This document shows positions 43,255-53,805 of a DNA stretch of 64,000 bases, one piece after another. Below the pieces are notes generated by a model. It worked only from the letters and a program-made list of their open reading frames with translations. It was not told the DNA's origin and did no database searches. The stretch lies in the NCBI RefSeq assembly GCF_018991925.1, contig NW_024748849.1, forward strand, positions 302,501-366,500, read 5' to 3'. This stretch comes from Homarus americanus. Taxonomy: Eukaryota > Arthropoda > Malacostraca > Decapoda > Nephropidae. The translations under genes were made by a program, and so were the position numbers. Positions within the stretch are counted from its first letter, which is position 1. Each line of letters starts with the position of its first letter.

Positions 43255-43935
43255 AACCTGGGACCTCACTTGACAACCCGGGACCTCACTTGACAACCCG
43301 GGATCTGCACTTGGCAACCAGGGACCTCACTTGACCTGGGACCCTCACTTAACAACCTGGGACCATCACTTGACAACCTGGACCCTCATTTAACCTGGGA
43401 CCCTCACTTACAACCTGGGACCCTCACTTGACAACCCGGGCCCTCACTTAACAACCTGGGTCCACTTTACAACCTGGGGCCCTCACTAACAACCCAGCCT
43501 CACTTAACAACCTGGGGCCCTCACTTAAACCTGGGCTGACAACCCGGACCCTCACTTGACAACCTGGGGCCCTCACTTACAACCTGGGGCCCTCACTTAA
43601 CAACCTGGGGCCCTCACTTGACAACCTGGGGCCTCATTGACAACCCGGACGACAACCTGGGCCCTCACTTAACAACCTGGGCCCTCACTTAACAACCTGG
43701 GGCCTCCACTTGATAACCTGGGCCCTTAACCCGGGCCTCACTTAACAACCCGGCCCTCACTTAACAACCTGGGGCCCTCACTTGATAACCTGGGCCCTTT
43801 AACCCGGACCCTCACTTGACAACCCGGGCCCTCACTTAACAACCCGGGCCCTCACTTAACCCGGGCCCTCACTTAACCCGGGCCCTCACTTAACAACCTA
43901 GGGGCCCTCACATGACAACTCGGGACCCTCATTTG
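43255..43935. repeat. 20-21 bp minisatellite CCCTCACTTAACAACCTGGG
   Basis: About thirty-two units, with AACAACC/GACAACCCGGG variants and frequent deletions. Each contains a CCTGGG or CCCGGG core. Confidence 0.93.
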
Positions 43936-44042
43936 AAAATCCGGGCCAGTACTTCACCCCCCGAGAATACAACTAACAAATCCAGGGCCTTGTATAATGT
44001 TCCGGAGCCGTAACTAAAATTCCAAGAGTCGTGTTTCCCTTC
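43936..44042. other. Transition zone between two arrays
   Basis: Diverged sequence with ATTCCAAGAG/GTTCCGGAG words, possibly decayed units of the following array. Confidence 0.4.
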
Positions 44043-44690
44043 CAGGACCCTAACAATCGTTCCAGGACCCTAACAATCGTTCTGGGACCCTAACAAACGT
44101 TCTGGGACCCTAACAATCGCTCCGGGACCCTAACAATCGTTCTGGGACCCTAACAATCGTTCCGGGACCCTAACAATCGTTCCGGAGCCCTAACAATCGT
44201 TCCGGGACCCTAACAATCGTTCCAGGACCCTAACGAACGTTCCGGGACCCTAACAATCGCTCCGGGACCCTAACAATCGCTCTGGGACCCTAACAATCGT
44301 TCCGGGACCCCAACAATCGTTCCAGGACCCTAACAAACGTTCCGGGGCCCTAACAATGCTCCGGGACCCTAACAATCGCTCTGGGACCCTAACAATCGTT
44401 CGGGACCCTAACAATCGTTCAGGACCCTAACAATCGTTCTGGCCCTAACAAACGTTCTGGGACCCTAACAATCGTTCCGGGACCCTAACAATCGTTCCGG
44501 AGCCCTAACGTTCTGGGACCCTAACAATCGTTCCGGGACCCTAACAATCGTTCCAGGACCCTAACGAACGTTCCGGGACCCTAACAATCGCTCCGGGACC
44601 CTAACAATCGCTCTGGGACCCTAACAATCGTTCCGGGACCCCAACAATCGTTCCAGGACCCTAACAAACGTTCCGGGGCCCTAAAAACCT
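44043..44690. repeat. 20-bp minisatellite GGACCCTAACAATCGTTCCG
   Basis: About thirty-two monomers. A run of variant monomers (GAACGTT, ATCGCTC, ATCGCTCT, CCCAACAATC, AAACGTT, GGGGCCC) at about 44200-44352 recurs in the same order at 44531-44683, offset 331 bp, showing block duplication. Confidence 0.95.
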
Positions 44691-44721
44691 TCCAGGAACA
44701 TTAATTAACGTTCAGGACCCC

Positions 44722-44850
44722 AAGAGTAAGACGTGTTGGAGGTCGGAACGTTCAAGAGTAAGACGTGTTGGAGGTCGGAACGTTCAAGAGTAAAACGTGT
44801 TGGAGGTCGGAACGTTCAAGAGTAAAACGTGTTGGAGGTCGGAACGTCCA
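44722..44850. repeat. 32-bp tandem repeat, four copies
   Basis: AAGAGTAAGACGTGTTGGAG plus GTCGGAACGTTC. Starts 44722 and 44754. Copies differ only by GTAAGAC/GTAAAAC. Successive GAACGTTC palindromes result. Confidence 0.95.
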
Positions 44851-45186
44851 ATGGTCCACGAGATTAAAAAAACTACCTGGTCTTGGTGGACAAAATCGAT
44901 GTCTTGTGCACCTAATTACAGCGCAGCGACCTGGACACCTGGTGGTCACCTAACCAAACCTAACCTAACCTAACGCTAAACTAACCTAACGCTAACATAA
45001 CTTAACCTATACTTAATATATATACATAACACACACAATTAGCACACACTTAACACGCACTTAAAACACAGGTAAGACACACTTAACATACACTTTCATC
45101 ACTGCTACAGACAACACAGGAGTCCCCTTAAGTGTCTAGTGGGTCAATAAAGAGTTAAGTAAGACACTATACTGTACACTTAAGTG
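44851..45186. other. Non-coding; CCTAAC-rich segment
   Basis: Positions 44948-45010 contain CCTAACCTAACCTAACG, telomere-like. Then AT-rich sequence with ACACTTAA words. Confidence 0.5.
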
Positions 45187-45302
45187 ACTTCTGGTGTTAC
45201 TTGTACTCTGTTACTTCCTGTTATATACTGTTGTACTCTGTTACTTCCTGTTATATACTGTTGTACTTTGTTACTTCCTCTTATATACTGTTGTACTCTG
45301 AG
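45187..45302. repeat. 30-bp tandem repeat
   Basis: TTGTACTCTGTTACTTCCTG plus TTATATACTG, nearly four copies (45201, 45231, 45261, 45291). Confidence 0.94.
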
Positions 45303-45339
45303 GTATAATGGCGATGTACCAACTTATCAGGAAGAAACC

Positions 45340-45341
45340 CA

Positions 45342-45377
<36 letters not shown>
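45340..45377. repeat. (ATT)n microsatellite
   Basis: Uninterrupted ATT of about 38 bp, giving a poly-Ile frame that is not coding. Confidence 0.96.
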
Positions 45378-45378
<1 letters not shown>

Positions 45379-45429
45379 CAGTGTTGAGGCGGGGGCGGCG
45401 ACGTTTACTAAGTGTTGCATTACCTCCAG

Positions 45430-45655
45430 GTACCGGGCTACTGGGAGGGGGGGAGGGGGATAGTAACATGGGGGGTAGGGGGAGGAGGTGGGGGGAAGGG
45501 GGAGAGGTGTTACGGGGGAAGGGGAGGAGGTGTTACGGGGAAGGTGGGGAAGGTGTTACAGGGAGGAGGGGTAGGTGTTACATGGGGAAGGGGAGGAGGA
45601 AGTAGTGTGTTACTAAGGTGGGGGAGGTGAACGGGGATATAGTGTTTCGGGGGTA
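45430..45655. repeat. G-rich GGGGAAGGGGGAGGTGTTAC tract
   Basis: Imperfect repeats of GTGTTAC(G/A)GGGGAAGGGGAGG type. High purine and GGG content. Confidence 0.85.
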
Positions 45656-45784
45656 TGTTACGTGGTAGTTACAGGGGGAGGTGGAGGAGTAACGCGGTGT
45701 TATCGGAGGAGGGGGAGAGCGCACACACACAGCCGGTCCCTGCCTTAATCCGTCACACTGGCCAATACTCGACTACCGCTGCCG

Positions 45785-45975
45785 CCCCACCATCATCACT
45801 ACCACCAGTACCATCGCCACTACCGCCATCGTTCCATCGCCACTACCACCATCGTCACTACCACCATTGTCACTACCACCATTGTCATTACCACCATCGT
45901 CACTACCACCATTGTCATTACCACCATCATTACTACCACCATCGCTGCCACAACCACCACCAATACCATCGTTAC
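45785..45975. repeat. ATCGTCACTACCACC trinucleotide-type array
   Basis: CACTACCACCATCGTCACTA units, 12-18 bp, about twelve copies. Confidence 0.9.
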
Positions 45976-46089
45976 CACCACTTCCTAGCCCTACCACCCT
46001 GGCAACACACAGACACACACGCTGGCCAAACAATTACCCTAACCACACACCCTGGACACACATACACACACACACACCGATAGATATAA

Positions 46090-46272
46090 GAACAGCACCA
46101 TCCCATCTATTGTTAAAATAATAAACAACTCCTGATTTATGTACTGTACAGCCCTGTAAATGTATTCAATGCATATTATATCATTATGTCTAAATCAAAT
46201 GTAAGTCTGTATATTTTCAGCCACCGGCTGCAACTCTATTAATAAACCGTTTATTATTATTATTATTATTAC
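46090..46272 (+). repeat. Dispersed repeat family E, copy 1
   Basis: ACCGGCTGCAACTCTATTAA followed by TAAACCGTTTATTATTATT at 46223-46272 matches 51205-51258. The (TTA)n end suggests a 3' tail. The upstream AT-rich sequence (46090-46222) may belong to it but has no second copy in the window. Confidence 0.6.
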
Positions 46273-46344
46273 TTTGGCCACACAGTCTCACCCGGGCCAT
46301 GCACCCTGGCCACACACCAGCTAGGGCCACTCTGGGTAATCAGG

Positions 46345-46460
46345 ACCCAGGGTGATGGTGGCAGGGTGATGGTGACAGGGTGATGGTGGCAGGGTGGTGG
46401 TGGCAGGGTGGTTGTAGCAAGGTGGTGGTGGTGGCAGAGTGGTGGTAGCAGGGTGAAATT
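46345..46460. repeat. GGTGATGGTGGCAGG repeat
   Basis: About eight units of 14-15 bp. One more trace occurs at 46795-46815. Confidence 0.88.
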
Positions 46461-46462
46461 GG

Positions 46463-46600
46463 TATTGAAACAGTTTATTTAGCCAGAAGAACACATACAT
46501 TAACATGACTGAGCCAGTTGAGAGTCTGAGCTCTCTTGTAGGCACCTGATATTATGTAACATTTAGTATCATCTGGAATACCACACATAGCATGGTGGTA
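46463..46600. repeat. Dispersed repeat family D, copy 1
   Basis: AAACAGTTTATTT...GACTGAGC...CTGAGCTCTCTTGTAGGCAC...GTATCATCTGGA...ATAGCATGG matches 47736-47870 in the same orientation with several substitutions and a short indel. Confidence 0.7.
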
Positions 46601-46647
46601 ATAAGAACATATCAGAATGTTACCACGGTTATCACTTCGATGTTTGT

Positions 46648-46785
46648 TTATTTATTTATTATTTTTTTTTTTTGTACATTTATATTATAAGTATATACAT
46701 ACTTTACAGTGGAGTTGATATACATAAATATGATAAGGGAGGGAAGCAGTACAACATGGGTTGTATTAAGGTGGAACAAGAGGAC
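46648..46785 (-). repeat. Dispersed repeat family C, copy 2
   Basis: Reverse complement of 25480-25606: a T-rich start (the tail), ACATTTATATTATAAGTATA, ACTTTACAGTGGAGTTGATA, and GTACAACATGGGTTGTATTA. Confidence 0.7.
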
Positions 46786-47287
46786 AAAGCTGCAGCAGGG
46801 TGATGGTGGCAGGGTGAGTAGTTGACGACAGGGTAATCAGGGTGATAGTAGGGCCAGGTAATGATAACTTCAGGGTAGTTTGAAGGGGGAACATTAGTGT
46901 GTGTGTGTCAGGGATGGGTGACGAGGGTGAGAGTGGCTGTAGAGGGGGAGGGGTGTGACCAAGACTGAGACAGGCAAGGAGGTGGGTGGGTGGGTGGGGG
47001 GCTGACCTCCGTGCAAGATGCCGCCTCTCTCAGCTACCCGTGGGGTTGTGTTGGTCGTGAAGCACCGGGCGAGGCCACCACCCGCCACCAACACCAACAT
47101 TTCCTACAAAACATTATTAACTCCCCGGCAGGTAGGACGGCGCCGCCACCCAACACGTGCGGGAACACTCGGCCAGCTCTTGGTCTCACTCTCTTGAAGG
47201 TTTGATCGAAATCGGTTGAAAAATATGCGGGTGGAGACGAGGTTTCTGGCGAGAGCTGGCAGGATAAACGCTGAGTCGCCGGGGGTC

Positions 47288-47336
<49 letters not shown>

Positions 47337-47479
47337 GTGTGTGTGTGGACAGCCGTGACGGTGACGGTCGTCGCTGCCTGAGTCGGCGATCTAGGCTGGG
47401 ATCACCACATCGGGAGCACCGGACAAACTCACCCAACCTCTTGTGTGTCTCTTGAGTCCGTATACAGTGTTAAGTTGGG
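46786..47479. other. Non-coding; GT microsatellite
   Basis: (GT)n at 47291-47345, a GGGTGGGTGGGTGGG run at 46981-46999 and a moderately GC-rich patch at 47020-47290. A LINE-tail-like GTTTGATCGAAATCGGTTGA lies at 47201. No gene. Confidence 0.45.
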
Positions 47480-48005
47480 ATAATTTGTAAACTCAGTTAT
47501 AAGTAAGTTGGTGAAAAGTAGGTTAGGTTGGTGAAAGCTACGTTAGGTTAAATTAGGTTATGTTGGGACAAGCTAGGTTTGGTTAAGTTAGGTTAGGGCA
47601 AGTTAAATTAGGTTAGGACAGCTTAAGTTAGGTTACGACAGGTTAAGATTGGTTAAGTTAGGACAGGTTACCTTTAGTTAAGTTAGGTTACACAAGTTGA
47701 AGCTACGTTTTAAAGTTTAGTTACATACTGATACTGTAACAGTTTATTATAACAACACTGACACGACTGAGCAAAGTTAGAACCTGAACTCCCTTATTAG
47801 GCACCTGTTTATACTGCACTCAAGGAAGTATTATGTAGTATCATCTGGATTAGTATACGTAACATGGCGTTAGGTTAGGTAGGATTTTACTGTCACTTTA
47901 AGTACAGATGAGTTAGGTTAGGTAGGTTAGGTTAGGTAGGTAGGTTAGGTTAGGTTAAGTTAGGTTGGGTAGGTTAAGTTAACTTAGGTAGGTTAGGTTG
48001 AGTTA
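47480..48005. repeat. Degenerate TTAGG interstitial tract
   Basis: Two blocks (47518-47710 and 47868-48003) rich in GGTTAGGTTAGGTTAAGTT. The pentamer equals the arthropod telomere unit but is interrupted and mixed with AAGTTAGGACAGG. Family D copy 2 separates the blocks. Confidence 0.8.
47736..47870. repeat. Dispersed repeat family D, copy 2
   Basis: GTAACAGTTTATTATAACAA...ACGACTGAGC...GAACTCCCTTATTAGGCACC...GTATCATCTGGATTAG aligns with 46463-46600. Confidence 0.7.
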
Positions 48006-48453
48006 CTTGACGCACCTGAGTAACAACAGCAACTATCTCAAGGACAATTGCATCGTACACGTGGGCGGCCTGTGAGGATGTGTATGGGTGGGTGTGAGGA
48101 GTATGAGTGGGCAGATGGTGGGTGTTAGCAGATGTGGGCGGGTGGCTGCATCGTGTAAAGAGCGTGTAAGTGTGATTCTGGGCAGATCATGGACAGTGGG
48201 CGATATTAGGGTGTGGGTAAGGGCGTGGGCGGTGAGGACAAGGGTAGTGAGCGGTGTGCGGTGAAGGCGTGTGGGCGGTGGAGGACGAGGGCGGTGGAGG
48301 ACGAGGATAGTGGGCGGTGGAGGACGAGGGCGTGTGGGTGTTCACTCGGGTACACGCTAGGGCTTGGCGCCGAGGTCCCTTGTCGCTAACAGGCACCGCT
48401 CACCCCGCCAGCCTCCTTCCTACACACTCTGCTTGTCTGCCTGGGAACGACAC
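48006..48453. other. GTGGGCG-rich non-coding sequence
   Basis: GGTGGAGGACGAGGGCGTG-type repeat (about 20-24 bp, four copies) at 48270-48335, with GTGGGCGG words elsewhere. Confidence 0.6.
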
Positions 48454-48558
48454 AGCCAGCACAGCCACCTACAGAGCCAGCACAGCCACCTACAGAGCAA
48501 GTACAGCCACTTACAGAGCCAGCACAGCCACTTACAGAGCCAGCACAGCCAACCAAGC
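48454..48558. repeat. 21-bp tandem repeat AGCCAGCACAGCCACCTACAG
   Basis: Nearly five copies (48454, 48475, ...) with one AGCAAGTAC variant. Confidence 0.94.
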
Positions 48559-49440
48559 AGAAATTCTCATGGTGACGCCGATGTCTTCTCCATCAAGCGC
48601 ACACACACACACACACTATCCTTCCCTCTTTGGTTAGGTTTGGTTAGGTTAGGATACGCAAGAGTCCATAAGGTTAAGTTAATTCAGTCTCCTCTCTGTA
48701 ACTGTGAACTGGGTTAGGTTAGTGTGAGGTGGGAAGTGGTCAACCCAGGCGGGGAGGGAGGCAAAGGGGAGGGTAGTGGTCAGCACGCTGGTGTGAGGGA
48801 CGCCTACCACTACTACCACCACACCACTACAACCACCACTATTACTAACACCATTACTATTATAACTACTACTGTTACTATCATTATCACTACCACCACC
48901 ACTACTACCATTACGACTACCATCACCATGGCCACTATTACTACCACCACAACCACATCTTCCCCCTGACCATTCTGCAACAAATGTACAATCTATAATT
49001 TCCTTCGCTGTTTTAAAAGTACAAACGTTCCCCAGCTGTTGTAAATAATCTCTATGCCCTTTAGTTAAACCAAGAAGGTCGTAAATTATTGGCCCGCAGT
49101 TAATATACGTTCAGAGGAAGCTGGGAGACTCGTTCCTCAACCCGGAGAAAGAAGACGTTCCTTAAGTATATACAGTACACAAAGGAAGGGATAGGGGGGA
49201 GGCGCAGTTAGTCGATAAAGAGAACTCCTGGACAAGACCTGGGCAGACTAAGATGATGAAACTAACATCCAGGGGAGGGGGGGGGGCAATCTTTGACCAT
49301 CACCTCACGGGGATGAAATAAAAGACTGTGGCCCCCATTAAACCCAACCTTAAAACAACAACAATAACAACAACTGCCTCACACAAACATTTACAGCCGC
49401 CCACCCCTCCAACATTCTCTTAAACTCAAATACGGGATAA
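48559..49440. other. Non-coding with CCA/CTA triplet tract
   Basis: ACTACCACCACTATTACTA triplets at 48806-48958, poly-G at 49276-49286, GGTTAGGTTTGGTTAGG at 48632-48652. No gene. Confidence 0.5.
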
Positions 49441-49450
49441 CCCCCTAACA

Positions 49451-49455
49451 CACAT

Positions 49456-49510
<55 letters not shown>
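49451..49510. repeat. (CA)n microsatellite
   Basis: ACACATATACACACACA then about 46 bp of CA. Confidence 0.97.
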
Positions 49511-49511
<1 letters not shown>

Positions 49512-49556
49512 ACGTTTTCAGGGTTCAATAAATAGCTCTAGCGTAAACTGGGACGT

Positions 49557-50197
49557 TTTAGCGTAGATTACTGTAGACCGTCACTAGTAGCGTACTGTGC
49601 CCCAAGGCTCAGTACTTAGACCGTTGCTATTTATTGAAATACATTAACGACGTAGAATTAAGCGTTGACAGCTACACATAAGAACATTTTCTGATGACAG
49701 AGATAATTAAAATCTGACGGACTCCGAAAAATTTAATACGGACTGAAAACTGATAATGCAATTTCATATAGACAAATGTAAAGTTATACGGCTAGGGAAT
49801 GGAAACAGGAACAGCTGAACAACACACGGTGGCTATAGAGAAATCCGTCTGTGAGAAAGATAAGTAATGATAAGTAGGGACCTGAACCAAGTCGGCAATG
49901 CATTATGCTTAAAACAACACTAACAAGGTACTTGGGTTCATATCTAGGAGCGTTAGTAACAGGTCAAGCGAGGTTATCCTTAAACTATATCTCGTGTTAG
50001 ACCACACTTGTGTTAAGTGGTTCAGTTTTGGTCACCGTACTATAGAATGGTTATCGATTCCCTAGAAAGCATTCACAAGAGGATGGCAAAGTTAAACCTG
50101 GGCATTAGGGACCTTGAGTATAAAAACATCAAGAAATCTGTATTGCATTATCTTGAGAGACGTAGAGTTAGGGGTGGCTTATGCTTTAGCGTAGATT
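49557..50197 (+). mobile_element. CR1-like reverse transcriptase fragment
   Basis: The + strand at 49597 encodes VPQGSVLRPLLFIEIH-stop, the motif before the RT catalytic centre, and shortly after FSDDR (standard F-A-DD) at about 49687. Further on (50017-50175) come VQFWSPYYRMVIDSLESIHK, KRMAKLNLGIRDLEYKN and LERRRVRGG, collinear with the RT C-terminal segment of the A/B elements. The reading frame changes repeatedly and stops are frequent, so it is an old copy. The C-terminal end and 3' tail are missing after RRVRGG. A 13-bp direct repeat TTTAGCGTAGATT flanks it (49557-49569 and 50185-50197). Confidence 0.78.
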
Positions 50198-50224
50198 TAA
50201 GACGTTGTACTCTTCTCTCCATTG

Positions 50225-50560
50225 GAACACTTTAGTGTCTACAAGTGATCGCGGGCCCTTCGTGCCCGGTGAAACTTTGAACGCTCGAGCTTGGCTAGAG
50301 CGCAGCCGCTGTCGGGCTGACAGAGTACAGCGAATGAGGGTGCGCCAAGTCCGTAGACTTGCCTCGTTTTCCAGCGTAAATAAAATGCTTAATTAATGCC
50401 TTCCTAAAGAAACCATCGACATGGGACCAAGTTTGTTCCACTCTACGAATTTTTTGCGATTTTTCCACCAAGTTTGATGAAAAACGATTGTGCCGTTTCG
50501 GCTGCCCAGAACAGACAGACAGACAGACACACGGCTATTCCTATAGTATATTAGATAAGC
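50225..50560 (+). mobile_element. Possible LINE/SINE 3' end with CAGA tail
   Basis: TTTGATGAAAAACGATTGTG, CCGTTTCGGCTGCCCAGAAC and (CAGA)4 at 50510-50530, then CTATAGTATATTAGAT, have the look of a retroposon 3' end of RTE or SINE type. The 5' part (GATCGCGGGCCCTTCGTGCC) is CpG-rich. I see no second copy in the window, so the call is weak. Confidence 0.4.
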
Positions 50561-51200
50561 GTAAATAAGAACTTTTTAGCGTAAATTACTATAACGCTTA
50601 AATGTATGATAAGAACCTTTCAGCACATTAGTGGGTTTGTAGCGCAGATTAAAGGTATATATATTGAGATCCTGGGGGAAAAGTTGACAGGTAGAGTATA
50701 GTACAAGGTAGAGAGACCAGAGTGCCTGGTCTAAAAATTATCCTACCGAAGTGCAGTAGCACCAGGGGTCCACCCACCTCCTGTGAACCTAACGACTTCT
50801 CAGTAATGAACGTGCGTCACACATCCACTCCTGTTAACTCAAGTTCTCATAGGTTCGTCCATTGAGTGTTCGTCCTAAATTGTGATGTGAAAACGGCTCT
50901 GAATGACTCACACATACACACAACTATCCCAAGATGTGTGAGTATGCATAGATGTAAGCATATATGCATGTATGCAGATGTGTATGCGTAATATTGGAAT
51001 TTATGTAATATATGTATGTATGCATTTATGTATGTATATTCGTAGGCATGTATGCATATATGCATTCATTTATGTATGTACAGAATGCATATATGTATGT
51101 ATGTATATTTGAGTGAATTGATCGATTCTTGTCAAACATAACTCACAGGAGACAAACTCAGACAGACAAACTGAATTATGACCGTCTACGAACACCTGCC
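50561..51200. other. AT-rich non-coding sequence
   Basis: TATGTATGCATATATG-type repeats occupy about 50940-51110. The TTTAGCGTAAATTACT word recurs (50574) near the sequence flanking the RT fragment. No gene. Confidence 0.55.
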
Positions 51201-51204
51201 ACAC

Positions 51205-51258
51205 ACCGGCTGCAACTCTATTAATAAACCGTTTATTATTATTTTATTATTATTACTC
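51205..51258 (+). repeat. Dispersed repeat family E, copy 2
   Basis: CCGGCTGCAACTCTATTAAT and the (TTA)n end match 46224-46272 almost exactly. Confidence 0.7.
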
Positions 51259-51326
51259 ACACACACAGTCAAAACATTAAAAAAAAACATTCGCATCTGA
51301 ATAGCCGCACCCGTGTACATCAGCGC

Positions 51327-51420
51327 ACCATACCCGCATTAACGAACTAGTGTAGCGTGACCCACCATACACGCATTAACGAACTAGTGTAGCGTGATGC
51401 ACCATACACACATTAACGCA
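51327..51420. repeat. 37-bp tandem repeat
   Basis: ACCATAC(C/A)CGCATTAACGAA and CTAGTGTAGCGTGA(C/T), with starts 51327, 51364 and 51401; 2.5 copies. Confidence 0.9.
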
Positions 51421-52255
51421 TTTGCCGGTCCATTCAAACACCGGAACCCACCCACATGCTACCATGCGGCGTCCTGCCACCCACGCAGAGCCGCGAGTAC
51501 CGTACTGATCGTTCGCCATCTCATGCATTTGATGTCATAAACTGTAGAGCGATGCTTACCACTCCCGCAGTAATGCATCTACAAACTATACATAATGGGG
51601 ACGCATTGTTGTATCACTGGTGGTTACTATAATAAGCGTACAAGCAGTGCACCAGAGCTGTAACAGATATAACGTACGTACAAACAACGCACAAACACAT
51701 GCACAAGGAAGATATCAAGAATTCCCACACGATTAACAAACTCCGTAAAATAACAGCAGGCGCCACCACTACACAGCAGCAACAAGTGTACGTACCCCTC
51801 CACAGAAAATGTTTATATTTACACCTAGCCGTCACCACACACACACACACACTCTTCTCTACAACACATCCACACAGCCATTACTTTGAGCAATATGGTC
51901 AACCGCGTCAAATACAATCACATTTCCAGTGACGTCACAGTTATGGCCGCTGATGTAAACAATACTGTACCGCTATTCTTTGTCCCGCCAATTCCCCGAT
52001 CTTAACCATTCCTGTGGTCTTGTCACTCTATTTCAGTGTTGATATCTGGGCTTTGGAGATGGGTGGCGTGGGTGGGTGAGCGTGAAGATGTGAAGGGGTG
52101 GGCGTGTGGACTTGAGGGTGTGGGCCGGCGGACGAGTAGGCAGGCGGGTGGGTGGGTGGGTGGGCGGGCTGACCATCCTCCCTTGGGTGGAAATGGAACT
52201 TCCGGGACCCCGTCTTCACCAGGTTCCTGTTGGCCCCGAAAGCTAGGCACGTCAT
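51421..52255. other. Non-coding unique sequence
   Basis: Includes a GTGGGTGGGTGGG run at 52149-52165 and a TGTCCCGCCAATT word at 51981. No supported gene; short frames on both strands lack domains. Confidence 0.45.
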
Positions 52256-52560
52256 GCACTATCACCACCATTACCAACACCATTACACCACCACTGTCAC
52301 CACCACTATCAACACAATTATCACCACCACTACCAACATCATTATCACCACCACTATCAACACCACCACTGTCAACACCACCACCACTCGTCACCACCAC
52401 TAACAACTTCATTATCACCACCATATCACTGCTACCACTAACAACACCAATATCACCAAACACTACTATCATCACCATCACCACAATCATTACCAATCAC
52501 CACTATCATCACCACCACCATACCCGGAAGTTAAAAAAGCACCACTATCACCACAGCAAC
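52256..52560. repeat. CACCACTATCAACAC triplet tract
   Basis: ATCACCACCACTA(T/C)CAACA units of about 18-21 bp with irregular spacing, about fourteen copies. Confidence 0.9.
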
Positions 52561-53504
52561 GCCACTTAACAGGAGCAGTAAACAAGATTAGACAGCACTT
52601 ACGGTTTAGTACACTATGGCCAGCACCACCATACCCATAATGCCCACAGAAACACATGGTAGCCTATGGTACGTTATGGTAGCTTATGGTGCGTAGTGGT
52701 AGTTTATGGTATTTCATGGTGGAAACCCCACGTCATATCACAATAAAGTATGGTAGGCTACGCGTCACAGTATCACAAGAGCATGGTAGGCTACACATCA
52801 CCATATCACAACAGTATGGTATGATAGTCACAAACGCGCCCGGGCACAAACTAAACCCATGTCCACACGTGTCCTGAAGGCCGCCCGTAACTAGAGCAGG
52901 GGGAGGGGGGGGTTGGTTGGCTGGTTGGGGTAGTGGTGTGTGTGTGTGTGGACGGGGGTAGCGCTGTGTGGGGGTAGTGGTAGACAGGATGGTGGTAGGT
53001 CAGATGTAGTTTTAGTGGGATAGTGGTAAAGGGGAGGGGGTAGTGAGGTGAAGATAAAGGAGATTGGTAGGTGGGGTGAGGATGGGGGGCGGGTAAAAGC
53101 TAGCAACCCCCCGGGACCTCCTTCACGTCAAACCCCCCAATGCTACATCATCGTGGCGTGTTTTTATATTGCTTCTACAACAACAACAACAACATCACTT
53201 ACGCTACATCACCCACGAATGAAAACAAAACAAAAAAGGGGTGGGGGGGGATAAAAATGGCGTCAGGATTGCCCAGAGACTATAGTTCCAAGTATTATGG
53301 TATTATCATCACTAATTTGAGACAAGAAATTACAAGGGCAAAAAAAAAAATAGTGTTGGGATCGTAAGGTTGGTAATCTATCAATGAGCTGCGAGTGAAC
53401 CAGCCTTACCAAACCGCGCACAAAGGGAGAACGCAAACACACACACACATACACACAACGATGTATAATAAAGGTGTCCGTAATCTTGGTCGTTGTTTAT
53501 GTAC
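52561..53504. other. Non-coding; TATGGTA words and G-rich patch
   Basis: TATGGTAG(C/T)TTATGGT-type units at 52657-52725 and ATGGTAGGCTAC repeats at 52750-52825. A G-rich run lies at 52898-52932. No gene. Confidence 0.5.
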
Positions 53505-53507
53505 GGT

Positions 53508-53805
53508 CCGTGACGGGGTGAGTGGTCCGTGACGGGGTAGTAGTGGTCCGCGACGGGGAGTGAAGTGGTCCGTGACGGGGTAGCGAGTGGTCCGTGACAG
53601 GGTAGCGAAGTGGTCCGTGACGGTAGTGAGTGGTCCGTGACGGGGTAGTGAGTGGTCCGTGACGGGGTAGGTGGTCCGTGACAGGGGTAGCAGAGTGGTC
53701 CGTGACGGGGTAGCAGAGTGGTCCGTGACGGGGTACAGGGTAGTGAGTGGTCCGTGACAGGGTAGTGATTGCTCCGTGACGGGGTAGTGAGTGGTCCGTG
53801 ACAGG
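53508..53805. repeat. 22-bp minisatellite GTGGTCCGTGACGGGGTAG
   Basis: About fourteen copies of GTGGTCCGTGACGGGGTAGT plus GA, with ACAGGG variants and small indels. Minus-strand frames read as Thr/Arg/Pro/His repeats. Confidence 0.94.

Noticed and set aside
50225..50560. tRNA-like or SINE promoter in the CpG-rich head
   Set aside because: I looked for A and B box promoter words (GGTTCGANNCC type) and found no convincing pair, so a SINE call was not made.
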